Counted from the stretch's first letter, positions 16,387 to 25,303 are shown. The stretch is DNA of 64,000 bases from Woodsholea maritima DSM 17123 (GCF_000382325.1 NZ_KB908057.1:114183-178182), one strand, 5' to 3'. The notes: generated by a model from the letters alone, not told the origin. Numbers and translations are program-made.

Positions 16387-17553
16387 ATGGTAATTCTTAT
16401 GCAATTTCAGCTTTGGATGGGTGCTCTGGCGGGCGCGTTTTTGATGTCATCCGGTCTGCAAGCGCAGACCTGTGATGCGGTGTTAGATTTGGATCGCCCG
16501 TGTGAGGGACAGGCCCAGGATTTAGCGATGAATGCGGTGCAGGCCATAGGCTCGCATAATAGCTATCACCAGCGTATCCCTCTGCCAGAGCGTCAGTTGA
16601 TTGATTATTATCGTCCTGATCAGTCCAAAGACTGGGATTATGGCCATGAGAGCCTCAGCGCGCAGTTGTCACGTGGCATGCGCCAGATTGAACTTGATAT
16701 TTATTATGATCCGCGCGGTGGCAAATACGCTGATCCTTTGGGGCCGCGTTTGAGCGTCAATACACGTGGGTTTCAGCCCTATGATCCGGCCGGAATGGAT
16801 CAGCCCGGCTTTAAAGTCCTGCATATGCAGGACATTGATGTGCACTCGTCCTGTGCCACTTTGGTGATATGTTTGCGCGAAATTGCGGCCTGGTCTGGGG
16901 ATAATCCCGATCACATCCCGATCCTGATCATGTTCAATACTAAGCAGCAGGAGATTGAAGATATACCCGGTGTTCAAAGTCCTTTGCGCTTTACCCGGCA
17001 GGCTTTTGATGAGCTGGAAGCCGAGATCGCCTCGGTTTTCTCTGAGGATCATATTCTCACGCCCGATGATGTGCGCGGTGAGTTTTCGAGCCTGCGCGAA
17101 GCGGTGACGACGCGGGGTTGGCCCAGTCTTAACGAGACACGTGGCCGGGTTTTCTTCTTGATGGATGAGGGCGAGCGGGTGATCAACACCTATATGGGCC
17201 GCCAGCATAGTCTTGAAGGCAAGCTGTTATTTGTAAAATCCACCTCTCCAGAAGCCGATCACGCGGCGCTCTTTGTTGAAAATGATCCGGTGCGCCAATT
17301 TGATCAAATCCAGGATCTTGTTGCGCGCGGCTTCATCGTACGTACGCGCTCGGATGCGAATTTACGTGAAGCTTATAGCAATGATCGCACGCGGTTAGAC
17401 GCCGCGCTCAATTCCGGGGCGCAATATGTCACGACCGATCTTTATGTCGCGCGCGAGGATTTAAGCGATTATGTCGTGGCCTTGCCGCAGGGGCAGGTCG
17501 CGCGCTGTAATCCCTTGGTGCGCCCGGCGGGGTGCCGCACCGACGCGCCATAA
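16387..17553 (+). CDS. secreted Ca2+-dependent phosphoinositide phospholipase C-like protein (PI-PLC-C1 type)
   Basis: A 388-residue protein with a signal peptide (about 1-27, MGALAGAFLMSSGLQAQ). A PLC-like TIM-barrel phosphodiesterase follows: NAVQAIGSHNSYHQ (catalytic-type His57), GMRQIELDIYYDP (acidic metal ligands), VLHMQDIDVHSSC, LIMFNTKQ and, near the end, GAQYVTTDLYV. These match the bacterial Ca2+-dependent PI-PLC-C1 family. The usual reaction is phosphodiester cleavage of phosphoinositides; the actual substrate here is unproven. ATG 16387 is chosen over an upstream GTG at 16360, which would lie inside a hairpin; ATG 16399 is an alternative. It sits between the receptor and an SGNH esterase gene. 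The GDPD gene at the far end of the divergent operon belongs to the same fold superfamily. Confidence 0.85.
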   Translation: MVILMQFQLWMGALAGAFLMSSGLQAQTCDAVLDLDRPCEGQAQDLAMNAVQAIGSHNSYHQRIPLPERQLIDYYRPDQSKDWDYGHESLSAQLSRGMRQIELDIYYDPRGGKYADPLGPRLSVNTRGFQPYDPAGMDQPGFKVLHMQDIDVHSSCATLVICLREIAAWSGDNPDHIPILIMFNTKQQEIEDIPGVQSPLRFTRQAFDELEAEIASVFSEDHILTPDDVRGEFSSLREAVTTRGWPSLNETRGRVFFLMDEGERVINTYMGRQHSLEGKLLFVKSTSPEADHAALFVENDPVRQFDQIQDLVARGFIVRTRSDANLREAYSNDRTRLDAALNSGAQYVTTDLYVAREDLSDYVVALPQGQVARCNPLVRPAGCRTDAP

Positions 17554-17567
17554 TCGGAGGAATGGGC

Positions 17568-19244
17568 ATGGTGATCACAGGTCTTATTGGGCTCGCTTTA
17601 AGCGGGGCGCTGGCGAACGCGGATTTTGACGGTCAAACCTGGTTGTGCTCGGGCCAATCGAATATGGCCTATACGCTGGACCGGGGCCGTGACGCGGGCT
17701 TTGAATTGCCCGCCGATATGGCCACGCGTTTGGCGCGCGTTGATCTTCGCTTTGCGACCCTGCCTGTGATGACCAGCCTGGAGCCTTTGGCTCCTCACGA
17801 AAACCCTCTCCACTGGCGTCCTGTCACGCCCGAAACCATGGGGGAAAGCTCAGCCGTCTGCCTCTTTGCGGCTCTGGACTATGCTGAGGCAACAGGTCAG
17901 AGCGTGCGCTATATCGTCAGTGCCTTGGGTGGGTCTCATATTGAACCCTGGCTGCCAGCGCGTGAACTGGCAGACTGGTTCGCGGCCCATCCGGATTGGG
18001 ATGCCTATATGCGTGACCCTGAAGGGGCTTTGGCGGCTTGGCAGGCAGAGATTGAGCCGGTTATCCTGGCTGAAGATCCTTTAAGTGCCCTGCGGGCCGC
18101 AGATCCAGATTATTGGCCCGACACCTCCGCCTGGCCGGTTATTGCGGGGCCTCAGCGCTGGGAAAACACTCAGATTGGTGCGCGCGATGGGGTGGTCTGG
18201 TTGGCTCACCGCTTTGATTTAAATGCGCGCGATTTGACCGGGCCTGCCGATCTGGCGCTGGCCACGATTGATGATGTCGATTGGACTTATGTCAATGGTT
18301 GCGCGGTTGGGGCCAATTTCATATGGTCGGTTGATCGTCATTATACGGTGGATCCGGCCTGCCTGCGTGAGGGCGAGAATGAAGTCTTGATCCGCGTCTA
18401 TGATGGCGGGGGAAGTGGCGGGTTGAAAAGCCAGGCCCACCAGCTTTATATCCAGACCCAGGCGGGCCGTCGCATCGCGCTGGCGGGCGATTGGGCCTAT
18501 CATCTGGGGGCGGAACCGGGCCTGCCGAGCTCCCCATCTGGTTCTGCGCAGACCATCCCGACCGGGCTCTATAATGGCATGATCGCGCCCCTCTTGGATC
18601 AGCCTATCGATGCCGTGATCTGGTATCAGGGGGAAGGCAATCGCAATGCCTCCACGCAGGGTGAGTATGCGCAATATCTCAAGGCCTTGATGCGCAGTTG
18701 GCGCAGTGATTTTGACGCCCCAGATTTACCCTTCGTGATCGTGCAATTACCCGAATTCGATGCGCAGGGTGATGGTCAAGGCTATCGCTTTGGCAAGATC
18801 CGTTTGGCGCAATTTTTGGCGGCAAATAGTGATCCTTATGCCTTCCTTATTTCTGGCCTGGGTGAAGGTGTACTTACGGATATCCATCCTTGGGATAAGA
18901 CCCAGATCGCGGCGCGTATTGCGGAGGCCTTGCAAGGTCTTTCCGATCATCCCGCGCTTCTCCTCCTCAGCCGTGAAGGCGCGCGGGTGAGCCTCAGCTG
19001 CGATGGCGCATTAAGTTTGGAGCCGGGCTTGGTCGCAGACCAAGGCCGTCCTGCGTTTGAACTCTGCCAGGACAGCGAAGTCTGTACGCCGATAGATGTC
19101 AGTCTTGAAGGGGGGCAAATTTATCTTCCCAGTGGGGATGCATTACGAGGCGCTTTGACGTATGCGCGTGCGGATTTGCCGGCGCAAAAGCTGATGTGTG
19201 CGGGCAGGCCCTTACCCGCGTTTCAATTGCATATTCCTGGATAG
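17568..19244 (+). CDS. secreted sialate O-acetylesterase-like SGNH hydrolase
   Basis: A 558-residue protein with an N-terminal signal segment (about 1-18). ATG 17568 lies seven bases after GGAGG; the ATG at 17562 is too close to that site. SGNH/SASA motifs are present: WLCSGQSNM (nucleophile Ser31), ALGGSHIEPW, TGLYNGMIAPL, VIWYQGEGN and ILTDIHPWDK-like VLTDIHPWDK with the catalytic Asp and His. A beta-sandwich-type insert lies in the middle (VVWLAHRFDLN ... IDDVDWTYVNGCAVG), as in the sialate O-acetylesterase family. Such enzymes remove O-acetyl groups from sugars. The gene starts 14 bases after the PI-PLC-like gene, so they are probably co-transcribed. Sialic acid as substrate is not shown by anything nearby. 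Confidence 0.88.
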   Translation: MVITGLIGLALSGALANADFDGQTWLCSGQSNMAYTLDRGRDAGFELPADMATRLARVDLRFATLPVMTSLEPLAPHENPLHWRPVTPETMGESSAVCLFAALDYAEATGQSVRYIVSALGGSHIEPWLPARELADWFAAHPDWDAYMRDPEGALAAWQAEIEPVILAEDPLSALRAADPDYWPDTSAWPVIAGPQRWENTQIGARDGVVWLAHRFDLNARDLTGPADLALATIDDVDWTYVNGCAVGANFIWSVDRHYTVDPACLREGENEVLIRVYDGGGSGGLKSQAHQLYIQTQAGRRIALAGDWAYHLGAEPGLPSSPSGSAQTIPTGLYNGMIAPLLDQPIDAVIWYQGEGNRNASTQGEYAQYLKALMRSWRSDFDAPDLPFVIVQLPEFDAQGDGQGYRFGKIRLAQFLAANSDPYAFLISGLGEGVLTDIHPWDKTQIAARIAEALQGLSDHPALLLLSREGARVSLSCDGALSLEPGLVADQGRPAFELCQDSEVCTPIDVSLEGGQIYLPSGDALRGALTYARADLPAQKLMCAGRPLPAFQLHIPG

Positions 19245-19351
19245 GCGGCCACGATGTAAGGGGGGGCATTCTTCGCGGGTCACGCTGATTGTGCCGATTA
19301 GTCCAAATATTAGCTCCTCCTTATTGACTATCTAAACCTTAATCTTAGCGG

Positions 19352-19368
19352 CCTTGGCTAGGCCAAGG
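19352..19368. repeat. short perfect palindrome in the intergenic region
   Basis: CCTTGGC (19352-19358) and GCCAAGG (19362-19368) form a perfect inverted repeat around TAG, 82 bases before the next gene. No T-run follows on either strand, so an operator or a leader hairpin is more likely than a terminator. Confidence 0.35.
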
Positions 19369-19449
19369 GAAGGTGCTTATAAAGACGTATCTATAACACC
19401 TTCGTGATGGCGGGTCAGCGCGTTAACGAAGACAAGGCAGGGGAAAAAG

Positions 19450-20325
19450 ATGCGTCTGATTTTTACGGGAATGGCTGCGCTTTGCATCAATGGTCTGGCA
19501 AGCGCGCAAGGGGTTGAGGGCGTCGTGCTGGGTCAATCGCGCGCGGATCTAGAGCGCGCTTTAACTGGTCAGTGCGCGGAGCGTGAAGATATCGCAATTG
19601 ACCCCACAAACTTCCCCTTTGCCAGGATGTCCGAGCATCATATCCGCTGTCAGGCTCAAGACCGGGAAATCATGTATACCCTCTGCGATGATGCGCTGGT
19701 GCAGGTCGAAGTGCGCGGGATTATTCAAGATATATTGCCTGCAAACAATCCTGACTATGTGCTTGATCATCTACAGATTTATTTTGATCCGGTTCTCATT
19801 CATGACACGCAAACCTCGCGGCTTTTGTACTTGAAAGAGTTGGAGCTCGCGACCAGTCTTCCCTTCTGGAGTAACCCGGCCTGGCAGGGTGAGCCTACGC
19901 ACCAAAGTGCAGATTGGCACCTGCCTGATGGCCTGGTTTGGGGGGCCTCTATCGCGGAGATTGAAGCCAGTTTTGCTGATCGCTGTGCGGTGATTGACGT
20001 GCAGGCGATAGATGAGGTTTGGTTGATGACCCAGCCGAGCCGTCAAGATCAAATGAATTGCTATGGCTTTGATTTGGCGAACTATCCCCGCAAGATCGAA
20101 TTTGTGTTCGGTGATGGTGCGTTGGAGCAGATTTGGCTTTTGTTAGGACCGGGCGATGTTGAACGTGCACGTGCGGCGTATACTGAGATCTATGGCGCGC
20201 CGGTTTTCGAGAATGAGCAATATATAGGTTTTGACAATTTGGATGTCATCATCCGCAAGGATAAGTCGGAGCTGCTCCTGGGATCGCCGCGCTTGCGCGC
20301 GATTTGGCGCGAAGAATTTCTTTAG
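19450..20325 (+). CDS. unrecognised secreted protein with an internal duplication
   Basis: A 291-residue protein with a signal peptide (about 1-20, ending LASAQ), started by ATG after AGGGGAAAAAG. I recognise no known domain. The mature part appears to contain two related halves. Residues from about 22 (VEGVVLGQSRADLERALTGQ, Cys, ... later Cys) parallel those from about 163 (PDGLVWGASIAEIEASFADR, Cys, ... later Cys). Each half has an alpha-helical opening and two cysteines about 25-30 residues apart, which suggests a disulfide in each periplasmic lobe. It stands alone, 205 bases after the esterase gene and upstream of the ilv leader. A link to the preceding uptake locus is possible but unproven. 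Confidence 0.75.
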   Translation: MRLIFTGMAALCINGLASAQGVEGVVLGQSRADLERALTGQCAEREDIAIDPTNFPFARMSEHHIRCQAQDREIMYTLCDDALVQVEVRGIIQDILPANNPDYVLDHLQIYFDPVLIHDTQTSRLLYLKELELATSLPFWSNPAWQGEPTHQSADWHLPDGLVWGASIAEIEASFADRCAVIDVQAIDEVWLMTQPSRQDQMNCYGFDLANYPRKIEFVFGDGALEQIWLLLGPGDVERARAAYTEIYGAPVFENEQYIGFDNLDVIIRKDKSELLLGSPRLRAIWREEFL

Positions 20326-20461
20326 AGCTTTAGGACGCTGATCCATCTCAGGTCTATTCGCTGCACCTTAAGGGGTGTGGTTTGAATGCATCACAATTAA
20401 CGGTGTGCCGCAATATTACGAGCGCGGAGTGTGTCTTTTAGTCTCTGATTTATTTGGTAAT

Positions 20462-20490
20462 TATTGCATCGCAGCAAAAAGATATACAAT
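20462..20490 (+). promoter_or_regulatory. possible promoter of the ilv-leu operon
   Basis: TACAAT at 20485-20490 is a good -10 hexamer. TATTGC (20462-20467, 17-base spacing) or TTGCAT (20464-20469, 15-base spacing) could serve as -35. It lies about 75 bases upstream of the leader peptide start, in an AT-rich stretch. Confidence 0.35.
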
Positions 20491-20566
20491 CTGCGATTTT
20501 TAGGGTTGCCAGAATTTAAAACCGCATCGATAGTTTTAGCGAAATTTTTGAAGGGCCAAATTCACC

Positions 20567-20719
20567 ATGCAAGCCGCTGCGCTGACATTGCCGGTACGTC
20601 TCAACACCATCCTCGATGGTGCACGCGTACTCGTGTCTGTGCCGCTGGCTCCGCTTGGCCTCCTCCTCGTCCTCGTCATTATTAGCTCCATATCGGGAGC
20701 GGCGATCGCGCCTGCCTAG
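20567..20719 (+). CDS. branched-chain amino acid leader peptide (attenuator control ORF)
   Basis: A 50-codon reading frame, ATG 20567 to TAG 20717-20719, with AAGGG at 20551-20555 as ribosome site. Of its 50 residues, 22 are Leu, Val or Ile, with an uninterrupted control run LLLVLVII at codons 32-39 (20660-20683). It directly precedes an attenuator terminator and the ilvD-led operon that makes these three amino acids. This is the logic of ilv/leu leader peptides: ribosomes stall at the control codons when charged Leu, Val or Ile tRNAs are scarce. A short hairpin (CACCATC/GATGGTG, 20605-20621) inside the frame may act as a pause site. The peptide itself probably has no function after synthesis. 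Confidence 0.88.
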   Translation: MQAAALTLPVRLNTILDGARVLVSVPLAPLGLLLVLVIISSISGAAIAPA

Positions 20720-20782
20720 GCTAACCAGCAAACAAGGCAGACACGAAAAACCCCGCTCCCGAAAGGAGCGGGGTTTTTCGTG
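20693..20782 (+). promoter_or_regulatory. ilv-leu transcription attenuator (antiterminator and terminator)
   Basis: The terminator is the hairpin CACGAAAAACCCCGCTCC/GGAGCGGGGTTTTTCGTG (20742-20759 with 20765-20782), whose 3' arm contains the T-run. The antiterminator is TCGGGAGCGG (20693-20702), which is perfectly complementary over 10 bases to CCGCTCCCGA (20753-20762) in the terminator's 5' arm and loop. A ribosome stalled at codons 32-39 leaves 20693-20702 free to form the antiterminator. A ribosome reaching the stop at 20717 covers it, so the terminator forms. An early GCTCC (20648-20652) can pair with GGAGC (20696-20700) as the protector stem. Transcription then enters ilvD at 20806. Confidence 0.88.
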
Positions 20783-20805
20783 TTGTCTCAACGGAAAATA
20801 CCACC

Positions 20806-22512
20806 ATGACAACACCGCCAAGTAAAAATTCTGACCGCATCACCTTGGGCCCTGCACGGGCCCCGGCGCGCGCTATGCTGCGCGCTACAGGTATGAAAGA
20901 TGAAGACTTTTCAAAGCCTATGGTCGCCGTGGTCAATACCTGGACCACGGTCACACCGTGCAATATGCACCTGGCGGATTTGGCAGAACCCGCGCGTGCG
21001 GCCATCCACGCGGCGGGCGGTGTGCCGGTGGATTTCAACACGGTCGTGGTGTCCGATGGGGTGACCATGGGCACCGAAGGCATGCGCGCTTCGCTCATCT
21101 CGCGCGATGTGATCGCCGATTCGATCGAACTCGCGGTGCGCGGGCATAGCCTGGACGGCGTTCTGATTCTGGTCGGCTGTGATAAGACGATCCCGGCCGC
21201 GGCCATGGCCTTGGCGCGCATGGATGTGCCAGGCTGCATCTTTTATGGCGGCACGATCATGCCGGGCCAGTTGAGTGAAAAAGCTGTTTCTATTCAAGAT
21301 GTTTTCGAAGCGGTTGGGGCTCACGCCTGCGGCGCGATGACCGAGAATGAGCTGGCGGAGGTTGAAAAAGCGGCCTGTCCGGGGGCTGGGGCCTGTGGCG
21401 GGCAATTTACCGCCAACACCATGGCTATGGCTTTGACTTTGCTAGGCTTATCGCCCATGGGGCTGAATGATATTCCCGCACGCCACCCGGATAAGCCTGC
21501 CGCGGCGGCGGCTTGTGGTCGCTTGGCGGTGGAGCTGGCGATGGCGGGCACGGGTGCGCGCCAATTCATCACCCAAGCCTCGCTTTACAATGCGGTTTTG
21601 GGGGCTTGCGCCAGTGGGGGGTCCACTAATGCTGCCCTTCATATCGCCGCCATCGCGGCCGAGGCGGGCGTAGACTTTTCCATCGACCAATTTGACACCG
21701 GGTCAAGTGAAGTCCCTGTGATCACAGATCTTAAGCCCGGTGGGCGGTTTCTCGCGCACCATATGTTCTTGGCTGGGGGCACACGCCTGTTCACCCAGCG
21801 TTTGGTGGAGGCGGGCAAGCTGGCCGATACCGCAACGGTGACCGGCAAGAGCCTGTTTGAAGAAGCGCTAAGCGCAGTGGAAAGCCAAAACCAGCGCGTG
21901 ATCTACACCGTGGCCAATCCGGTAAAGCCAGATGGCGGTTTCCGGGTGCTCTATGGCGATCTTGCCACTGAGGGCGCGGTTTTGAAGCTGTCTGGCCATT
22001 CGCGCAAATCCTTTGAAGGACCCGCGCGGGTGTTTGAACGCGAGGAAGATGCCTTCCATGCCGTTGAAACCAATCAGATTAAAGCGGGGGATGTGGTCAT
22101 CATCCGCAATGAAGGTCCCAAGGGTGGCCCTGGCATGCGCGAGATGTTGGGCGTTACCGCGGCTCTGGTCGGCCAAGGCTTGAGTGAAGATGTCGCCCTG
22201 ATCACCGATGGCCGGTTTTCCGGCGCATCCAAAGGCTTCGTGATCGGTCATGTCAGCCCAGAGGCCTGCGCCGGCGGCGCGATTGGCCTGCTGCGCGATG
22301 GCGACATGATCCGCATCAATGTGGCGGATCGCCGGATTGATACCGATGCCGATTTAGAAGCGCGCCGCGTGGGCTGGACGCCGCCTTCGCCCAATCCCAT
22401 GGGCGGGGTCTTCGAAAAATATGCCCGTCTCGTCTCGTCTGCTTCGCATGGCGCAACGACGACAGCTCGTGCGCAAAATTCCCACACCGACACGGTCAAA
22501 GCCCGTGCCTAA
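20806..22512 (+). CDS. ilvD: dihydroxy-acid dehydratase
   Basis: 568 residues, the usual length for this shorter-type IlvD. It dehydrates 2,3-dihydroxy-isovalerate and 2,3-dihydroxy-3-methylvalerate to the 2-keto acids of the valine and isoleucine pathways, using an Fe-S cluster and Mg. Family signatures are present: [19 protein letters not shown] (cluster Cys), [15 protein letters not shown] (second cluster Cys), and C-terminal [20 protein letters not shown] with [12 protein letters not shown]. It is the first structural gene after the attenuator. The ribosome site is weak (CGGAAAA). Confidence 0.97.
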   Translation: MTTPPSKNSDRITLGPARAPARAMLRATGMKDEDFSKPMVAVVNTWTTVTPCNMHLADLAEPARAAIHAAGGVPVDFNTVVVSDGVTMGTEGMRASLISRDVIADSIELAVRGHSLDGVLILVGCDKTIPAAAMALARMDVPGCIFYGGTIMPGQLSEKAVSIQDVFEAVGAHACGAMTENELAEVEKAACPGAGACGGQFTANTMAMALTLLGLSPMGLNDIPARHPDKPAAAAACGRLAVELAMAGTGARQFITQASLYNAVLGACASGGSTNAALHIAAIAAEAGVDFSIDQFDTGSSEVPVITDLKPGGRFLAHHMFLAGGTRLFTQRLVEAGKLADTATVTGKSLFEEALSAVESQNQRVIYTVANPVKPDGGFRVLYGDLATEGAVLKLSGHSRKSFEGPARVFEREEDAFHAVETNQIKAGDVVIIRNEGPKGGPGMREMLGVTAALVGQGLSEDVALITDGRFSGASKGFVIGHVSPEACAGGAIGLLRDGDMIRINVADRRIDTDADLEARRVGWTPPSPNPMGGVFEKYARLVSSASHGATTTARAQNSHTDTVKARA

Positions 22513-22548
22513 CAACAAAAATTATCATGTTTTTTCAGGAGTAAACCG

Positions 22549-23577
22549 ATGACTGAGACCTCCCAATCTTCTGCCCTGCGTCGTAGCGATTTTGAGGTGG
22601 ATACCGCCGCCTTCAAAGGCCAGACCGTCGCCGTGATCGGCTATGGCAGCCAGGGCCGCGCCCATGCCATGAATATGAAAGAGTCTGGCTGCAACGTCGT
22701 TGTGGGCGTGCGCGCCGGTGGGGCCGGGGCGGCCCGTGCCAAGGCCGATGGCCTGGCCACCGCTGAGCCCGCCGAAGCGGCGAAAATGGCCAAGGTCGTG
22801 GCGATCCTGACCCCGGATATGAGCCATGAAGCCCTGTATCGCGAGCAGATTGCCCCAAATTTGAGCGCGGGCGACACGGTCCTCTTCGCCCATGGCTTTT
22901 CAGTCCACTTTGGCCGGGTTCAACCTGCGCCGGATGTCAATGTGGTGATGGTGGCCCCCAAAGGGCCGGGCGATTTGGTGCGCCGTGAGTATGAACGCGG
23001 GCGTGGTGTGCCTTGCCTGTTCGCGGTCTATCAGGACGCCGATGGCAAGGCGCGCGAAACCGCACTCGCCTACACCGCCTGCATCGGCGGGACCAATGCC
23101 GGGGTGATCGAAACCAGCTTTGCCGAGGAAACCGAAACCGATCTGTTCGGCGAACAGGCTGTTCTATGCGGCGGCGCGACCGAGCTGGTTCTGGCCGGGT
23201 ATGAAACCCTGGTTGAGGCCGGGTATCAGCCTGAAGTGGCGTATTTTGAATGCCTGCATGAGCTGAAGCTGATCGTTGACCTCCTTTATGAGGGTGGGCT
23301 CTCGAAAATGCATGAATTCATTTCCGAAACCGCGAAATACGGCGATTTGCGCTCTGGTCCGCGCGTCATCAATGACGAGACCCGCGCGCGCATGCGTGAG
23401 GTGTTGAAGGACATCCAGGACGGCACATTTGCCCGTGATTGGATCACCGAAAACCAAGCCGGCAAGCCACAATATAACGCCTTGCTGCGCAAGGATCTGG
23501 ACCATCCGATCGAGCATACCGGCGCGCGTCTGCGTGCGGATATGCCGTGGCTGCAGCCCGGCGCGAACGCGCACTAA
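22549..23577 (+). CDS. ilvC: ketol-acid reductoisomerase (class I)
   Basis: 342 residues. It rearranges and reduces 2-acetolactate or 2-aceto-2-hydroxybutyrate with NADPH and Mg. The N-terminal Rossmann fold has [21 protein letters not shown]. The knotted C-terminal domain carries the metal and substrate residues in [15 protein letters not shown] and [17 protein letters not shown]. Its length fits class I (short) enzymes. AGGAG sits upstream of the ATG, with 36 bases between ilvD and this gene, consistent with one transcript. Confidence 0.97.
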   Translation: MTETSQSSALRRSDFEVDTAAFKGQTVAVIGYGSQGRAHAMNMKESGCNVVVGVRAGGAGAARAKADGLATAEPAEAAKMAKVVAILTPDMSHEALYREQIAPNLSAGDTVLFAHGFSVHFGRVQPAPDVNVVMVAPKGPGDLVRREYERGRGVPCLFAVYQDADGKARETALAYTACIGGTNAGVIETSFAEETETDLFGEQAVLCGGATELVLAGYETLVEAGYQPEVAYFECLHELKLIVDLLYEGGLSKMHEFISETAKYGDLRSGPRVINDETRARMREVLKDIQDGTFARDWITENQAGKPQYNALLRKDLDHPIEHTGARLRADMPWLQPGANAH

Positions 23578-23603
23578 CCCTGTCAGCAAAAGGAGCATAT
23601 GCC

Positions 23604-25301
23604 ATGACGGCCCTGAGCGCGAGCTTAACCCCGACGACGACTTCAGCCACTAAGACCGGTGCGCAATGGGTCGTTTGGGCGCTGGAACAGCGTGGTGTCA
23701 CGCGTATTTTCGGCTATCCCGGTGGGGCCGTCATGCCCATCTATGATGCCCTTGTGGGCTCGGAGCTTGAGCACATTCTGGTGCGCCATGAACAGGGCGC
23801 GAGCTTTGCCGCCGATGCCCAAGCGCGTCTGACGAAAAAGGCCGGTGTGTGCCTGGCCACCTCGGGGCCTGGGGCCACCAATTTGCTGACCGGAATTGCC
23901 AATGCCTTTATGGACTCGGTGCCGATGGTGATCTTGACCGGCCAGGTGCCCACCGGGGTGATGGGCACCGACGCTTTTCAAGAGGTGGATATCTTCGGCA
24001 TGTCCTTGCCGGTGGTCAAACACTCCATGATCGTGCGCGATGCTGCGCGCATCCCCCAGACCATCCATGAAGCGTTTGATATTGCTGAAAGCGGACGGCC
24101 CGGACCGGTTTTAATTGATCTACCTAAGGATATTTTACAGGCCAGCGTTGCGACCTATCCGATTGAGCCCTCTCACTTTGCCCAGCCCTTGCGCGCCCCC
24201 GATCTGGAGGCTTTGGCCGAAGCGAGCGCGATGATCAAAGCCGCGCGCCGTCCGGTATTCTATATGGGCGGCGGCATTGCCCTGGGCGGAGCGGTTGAGG
24301 CCGTGCGCGCCTTTATGGCGCAAACCGGCATCCCTTCGGTCGCCACATTGAAGGGGTTGGGTGCGCCTGATCCTGATGCGCCGCATTTCCTGGGCATGTT
24401 GGGCATGCATGGTACGCGCGCGGCGAATATGGCCGTGCAGGAAAGCGATTTATTGATCTGCTGCGGGGCGCGATTTGATGACCGTGCGACGGGGCGTTTG
24501 GATGGTTTTGCCCCTGATGCCCGGGTCATCCATATGGATGGCGATCCCAGCGAAATTGGTAAGCTGCGCGTAGCAGATATTGCCTTGGCCGGTGATCTAA
24601 AGGCGGGCTTGAAAGGCTTAAAGCCAGGCTATCTTGCCATTCAGGACTGGCGACAAACCTGTCAGGAGCGCAAGGCCAAGCACGCCTTTTCTTATGATGC
24701 GCCGGGTAATGGCGTCTACGCCCCGGCCTTGTTGAAGCAAATCTCTGAAGCGGCGGGCGATGATTTCATCGTGGCCTGCGATGTGGGCCAGCACCAGATG
24801 TGGGTGGCTCAGCATTGCCGCTTTCCGCGTCCCGAAGCGCATTTGACCAGCGCGGGTCTGGGCGCGATGGGCTATGGCCTGCCTGCGGGTCTAGGCGCAG
24901 CGCTCACCGCCCCGGATGCCAAGGTTTTTACCGTATCGGGCGATGGCTCGATCATGATGAATATCCAGGAATTGGCGACGGCGCGTCGCTATAATATCCC
25001 TATACGGATTGTTTTGCTGGATAATGGCTCTCTGGGCCTGGTGCGCCAGTGGCAGGAATATTTCTTCGATCGCAATTTCTCTGAGATCGACCTTTACGAC
25101 AATCCCGATTTTGCCGAGGTCGCACGCGCCTTCGGCGTTGAAGCCTTCAGCGTTCATAGCCGGGATCAGATCCCGGCCGCGATAGAGCGCTTGATGGCGG
25201 CCAAGGGGCCGATCCTGGCCCATGTGCTGATTGATCCCAATGAAAATGTCTGGCCGCTGGTGCCGCCAGGCGCAACCAACACTCAAATGATGGAGCATTA
25301 A
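23604..25301 (+). CDS. ilvB: acetolactate synthase large (catalytic) subunit
   Basis: 565 residues from ATG 23604, which follows AGGAG; an in-frame Met at 23547 would overlap ilvC and is not preferred. The thiamine-diphosphate enzyme condenses pyruvate with pyruvate or 2-ketobutyrate. Visible features: IFGYPGGAVMPIYDAL, the catalytic Glu63 in VRHEQGASFAADA, the FAD-domain PVFYMGGGIALGGA, and the ThDP-binding VSGDGSIMMNIQELATA ending in LLDNGS. It pairs with the short regulatory subunit encoded two bases downstream. In size and partner it resembles the IlvG/IlvM type as much as IlvB/IlvN; isozyme class should be left open. Confidence 0.95.
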   Translation: MTALSASLTPTTTSATKTGAQWVVWALEQRGVTRIFGYPGGAVMPIYDALVGSELEHILVRHEQGASFAADAQARLTKKAGVCLATSGPGATNLLTGIANAFMDSVPMVILTGQVPTGVMGTDAFQEVDIFGMSLPVVKHSMIVRDAARIPQTIHEAFDIAESGRPGPVLIDLPKDILQASVATYPIEPSHFAQPLRAPDLEALAEASAMIKAARRPVFYMGGGIALGGAVEAVRAFMAQTGIPSVATLKGLGAPDPDAPHFLGMLGMHGTRAANMAVQESDLLICCGARFDDRATGRLDGFAPDARVIHMDGDPSEIGKLRVADIALAGDLKAGLKGLKPGYLAIQDWRQTCQERKAKHAFSYDAPGNGVYAPALLKQISEAAGDDFIVACDVGQHQMWVAQHCRFPRPEAHLTSAGLGAMGYGLPAGLGAALTAPDAKVFTVSGDGSIMMNIQELATARRYNIPIRIVLLDNGSLGLVRQWQEYFFDRNFSEIDLYDNPDFAEVARAFGVEAFSVHSRDQIPAAIERLMAAKGPILAHVLIDPNENVWPLVPPGATNTQMMEH

Positions 25302-25303
25302 AA

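Noticed and set aside
20326..20566. T-box or leucine/valine riboswitch upstream of ilvD
   Set aside because: The leader encodes a translatable Leu/Val/Ile-rich peptide and a terminator with antiterminator, which fully explains control; no T-box signature is seen.
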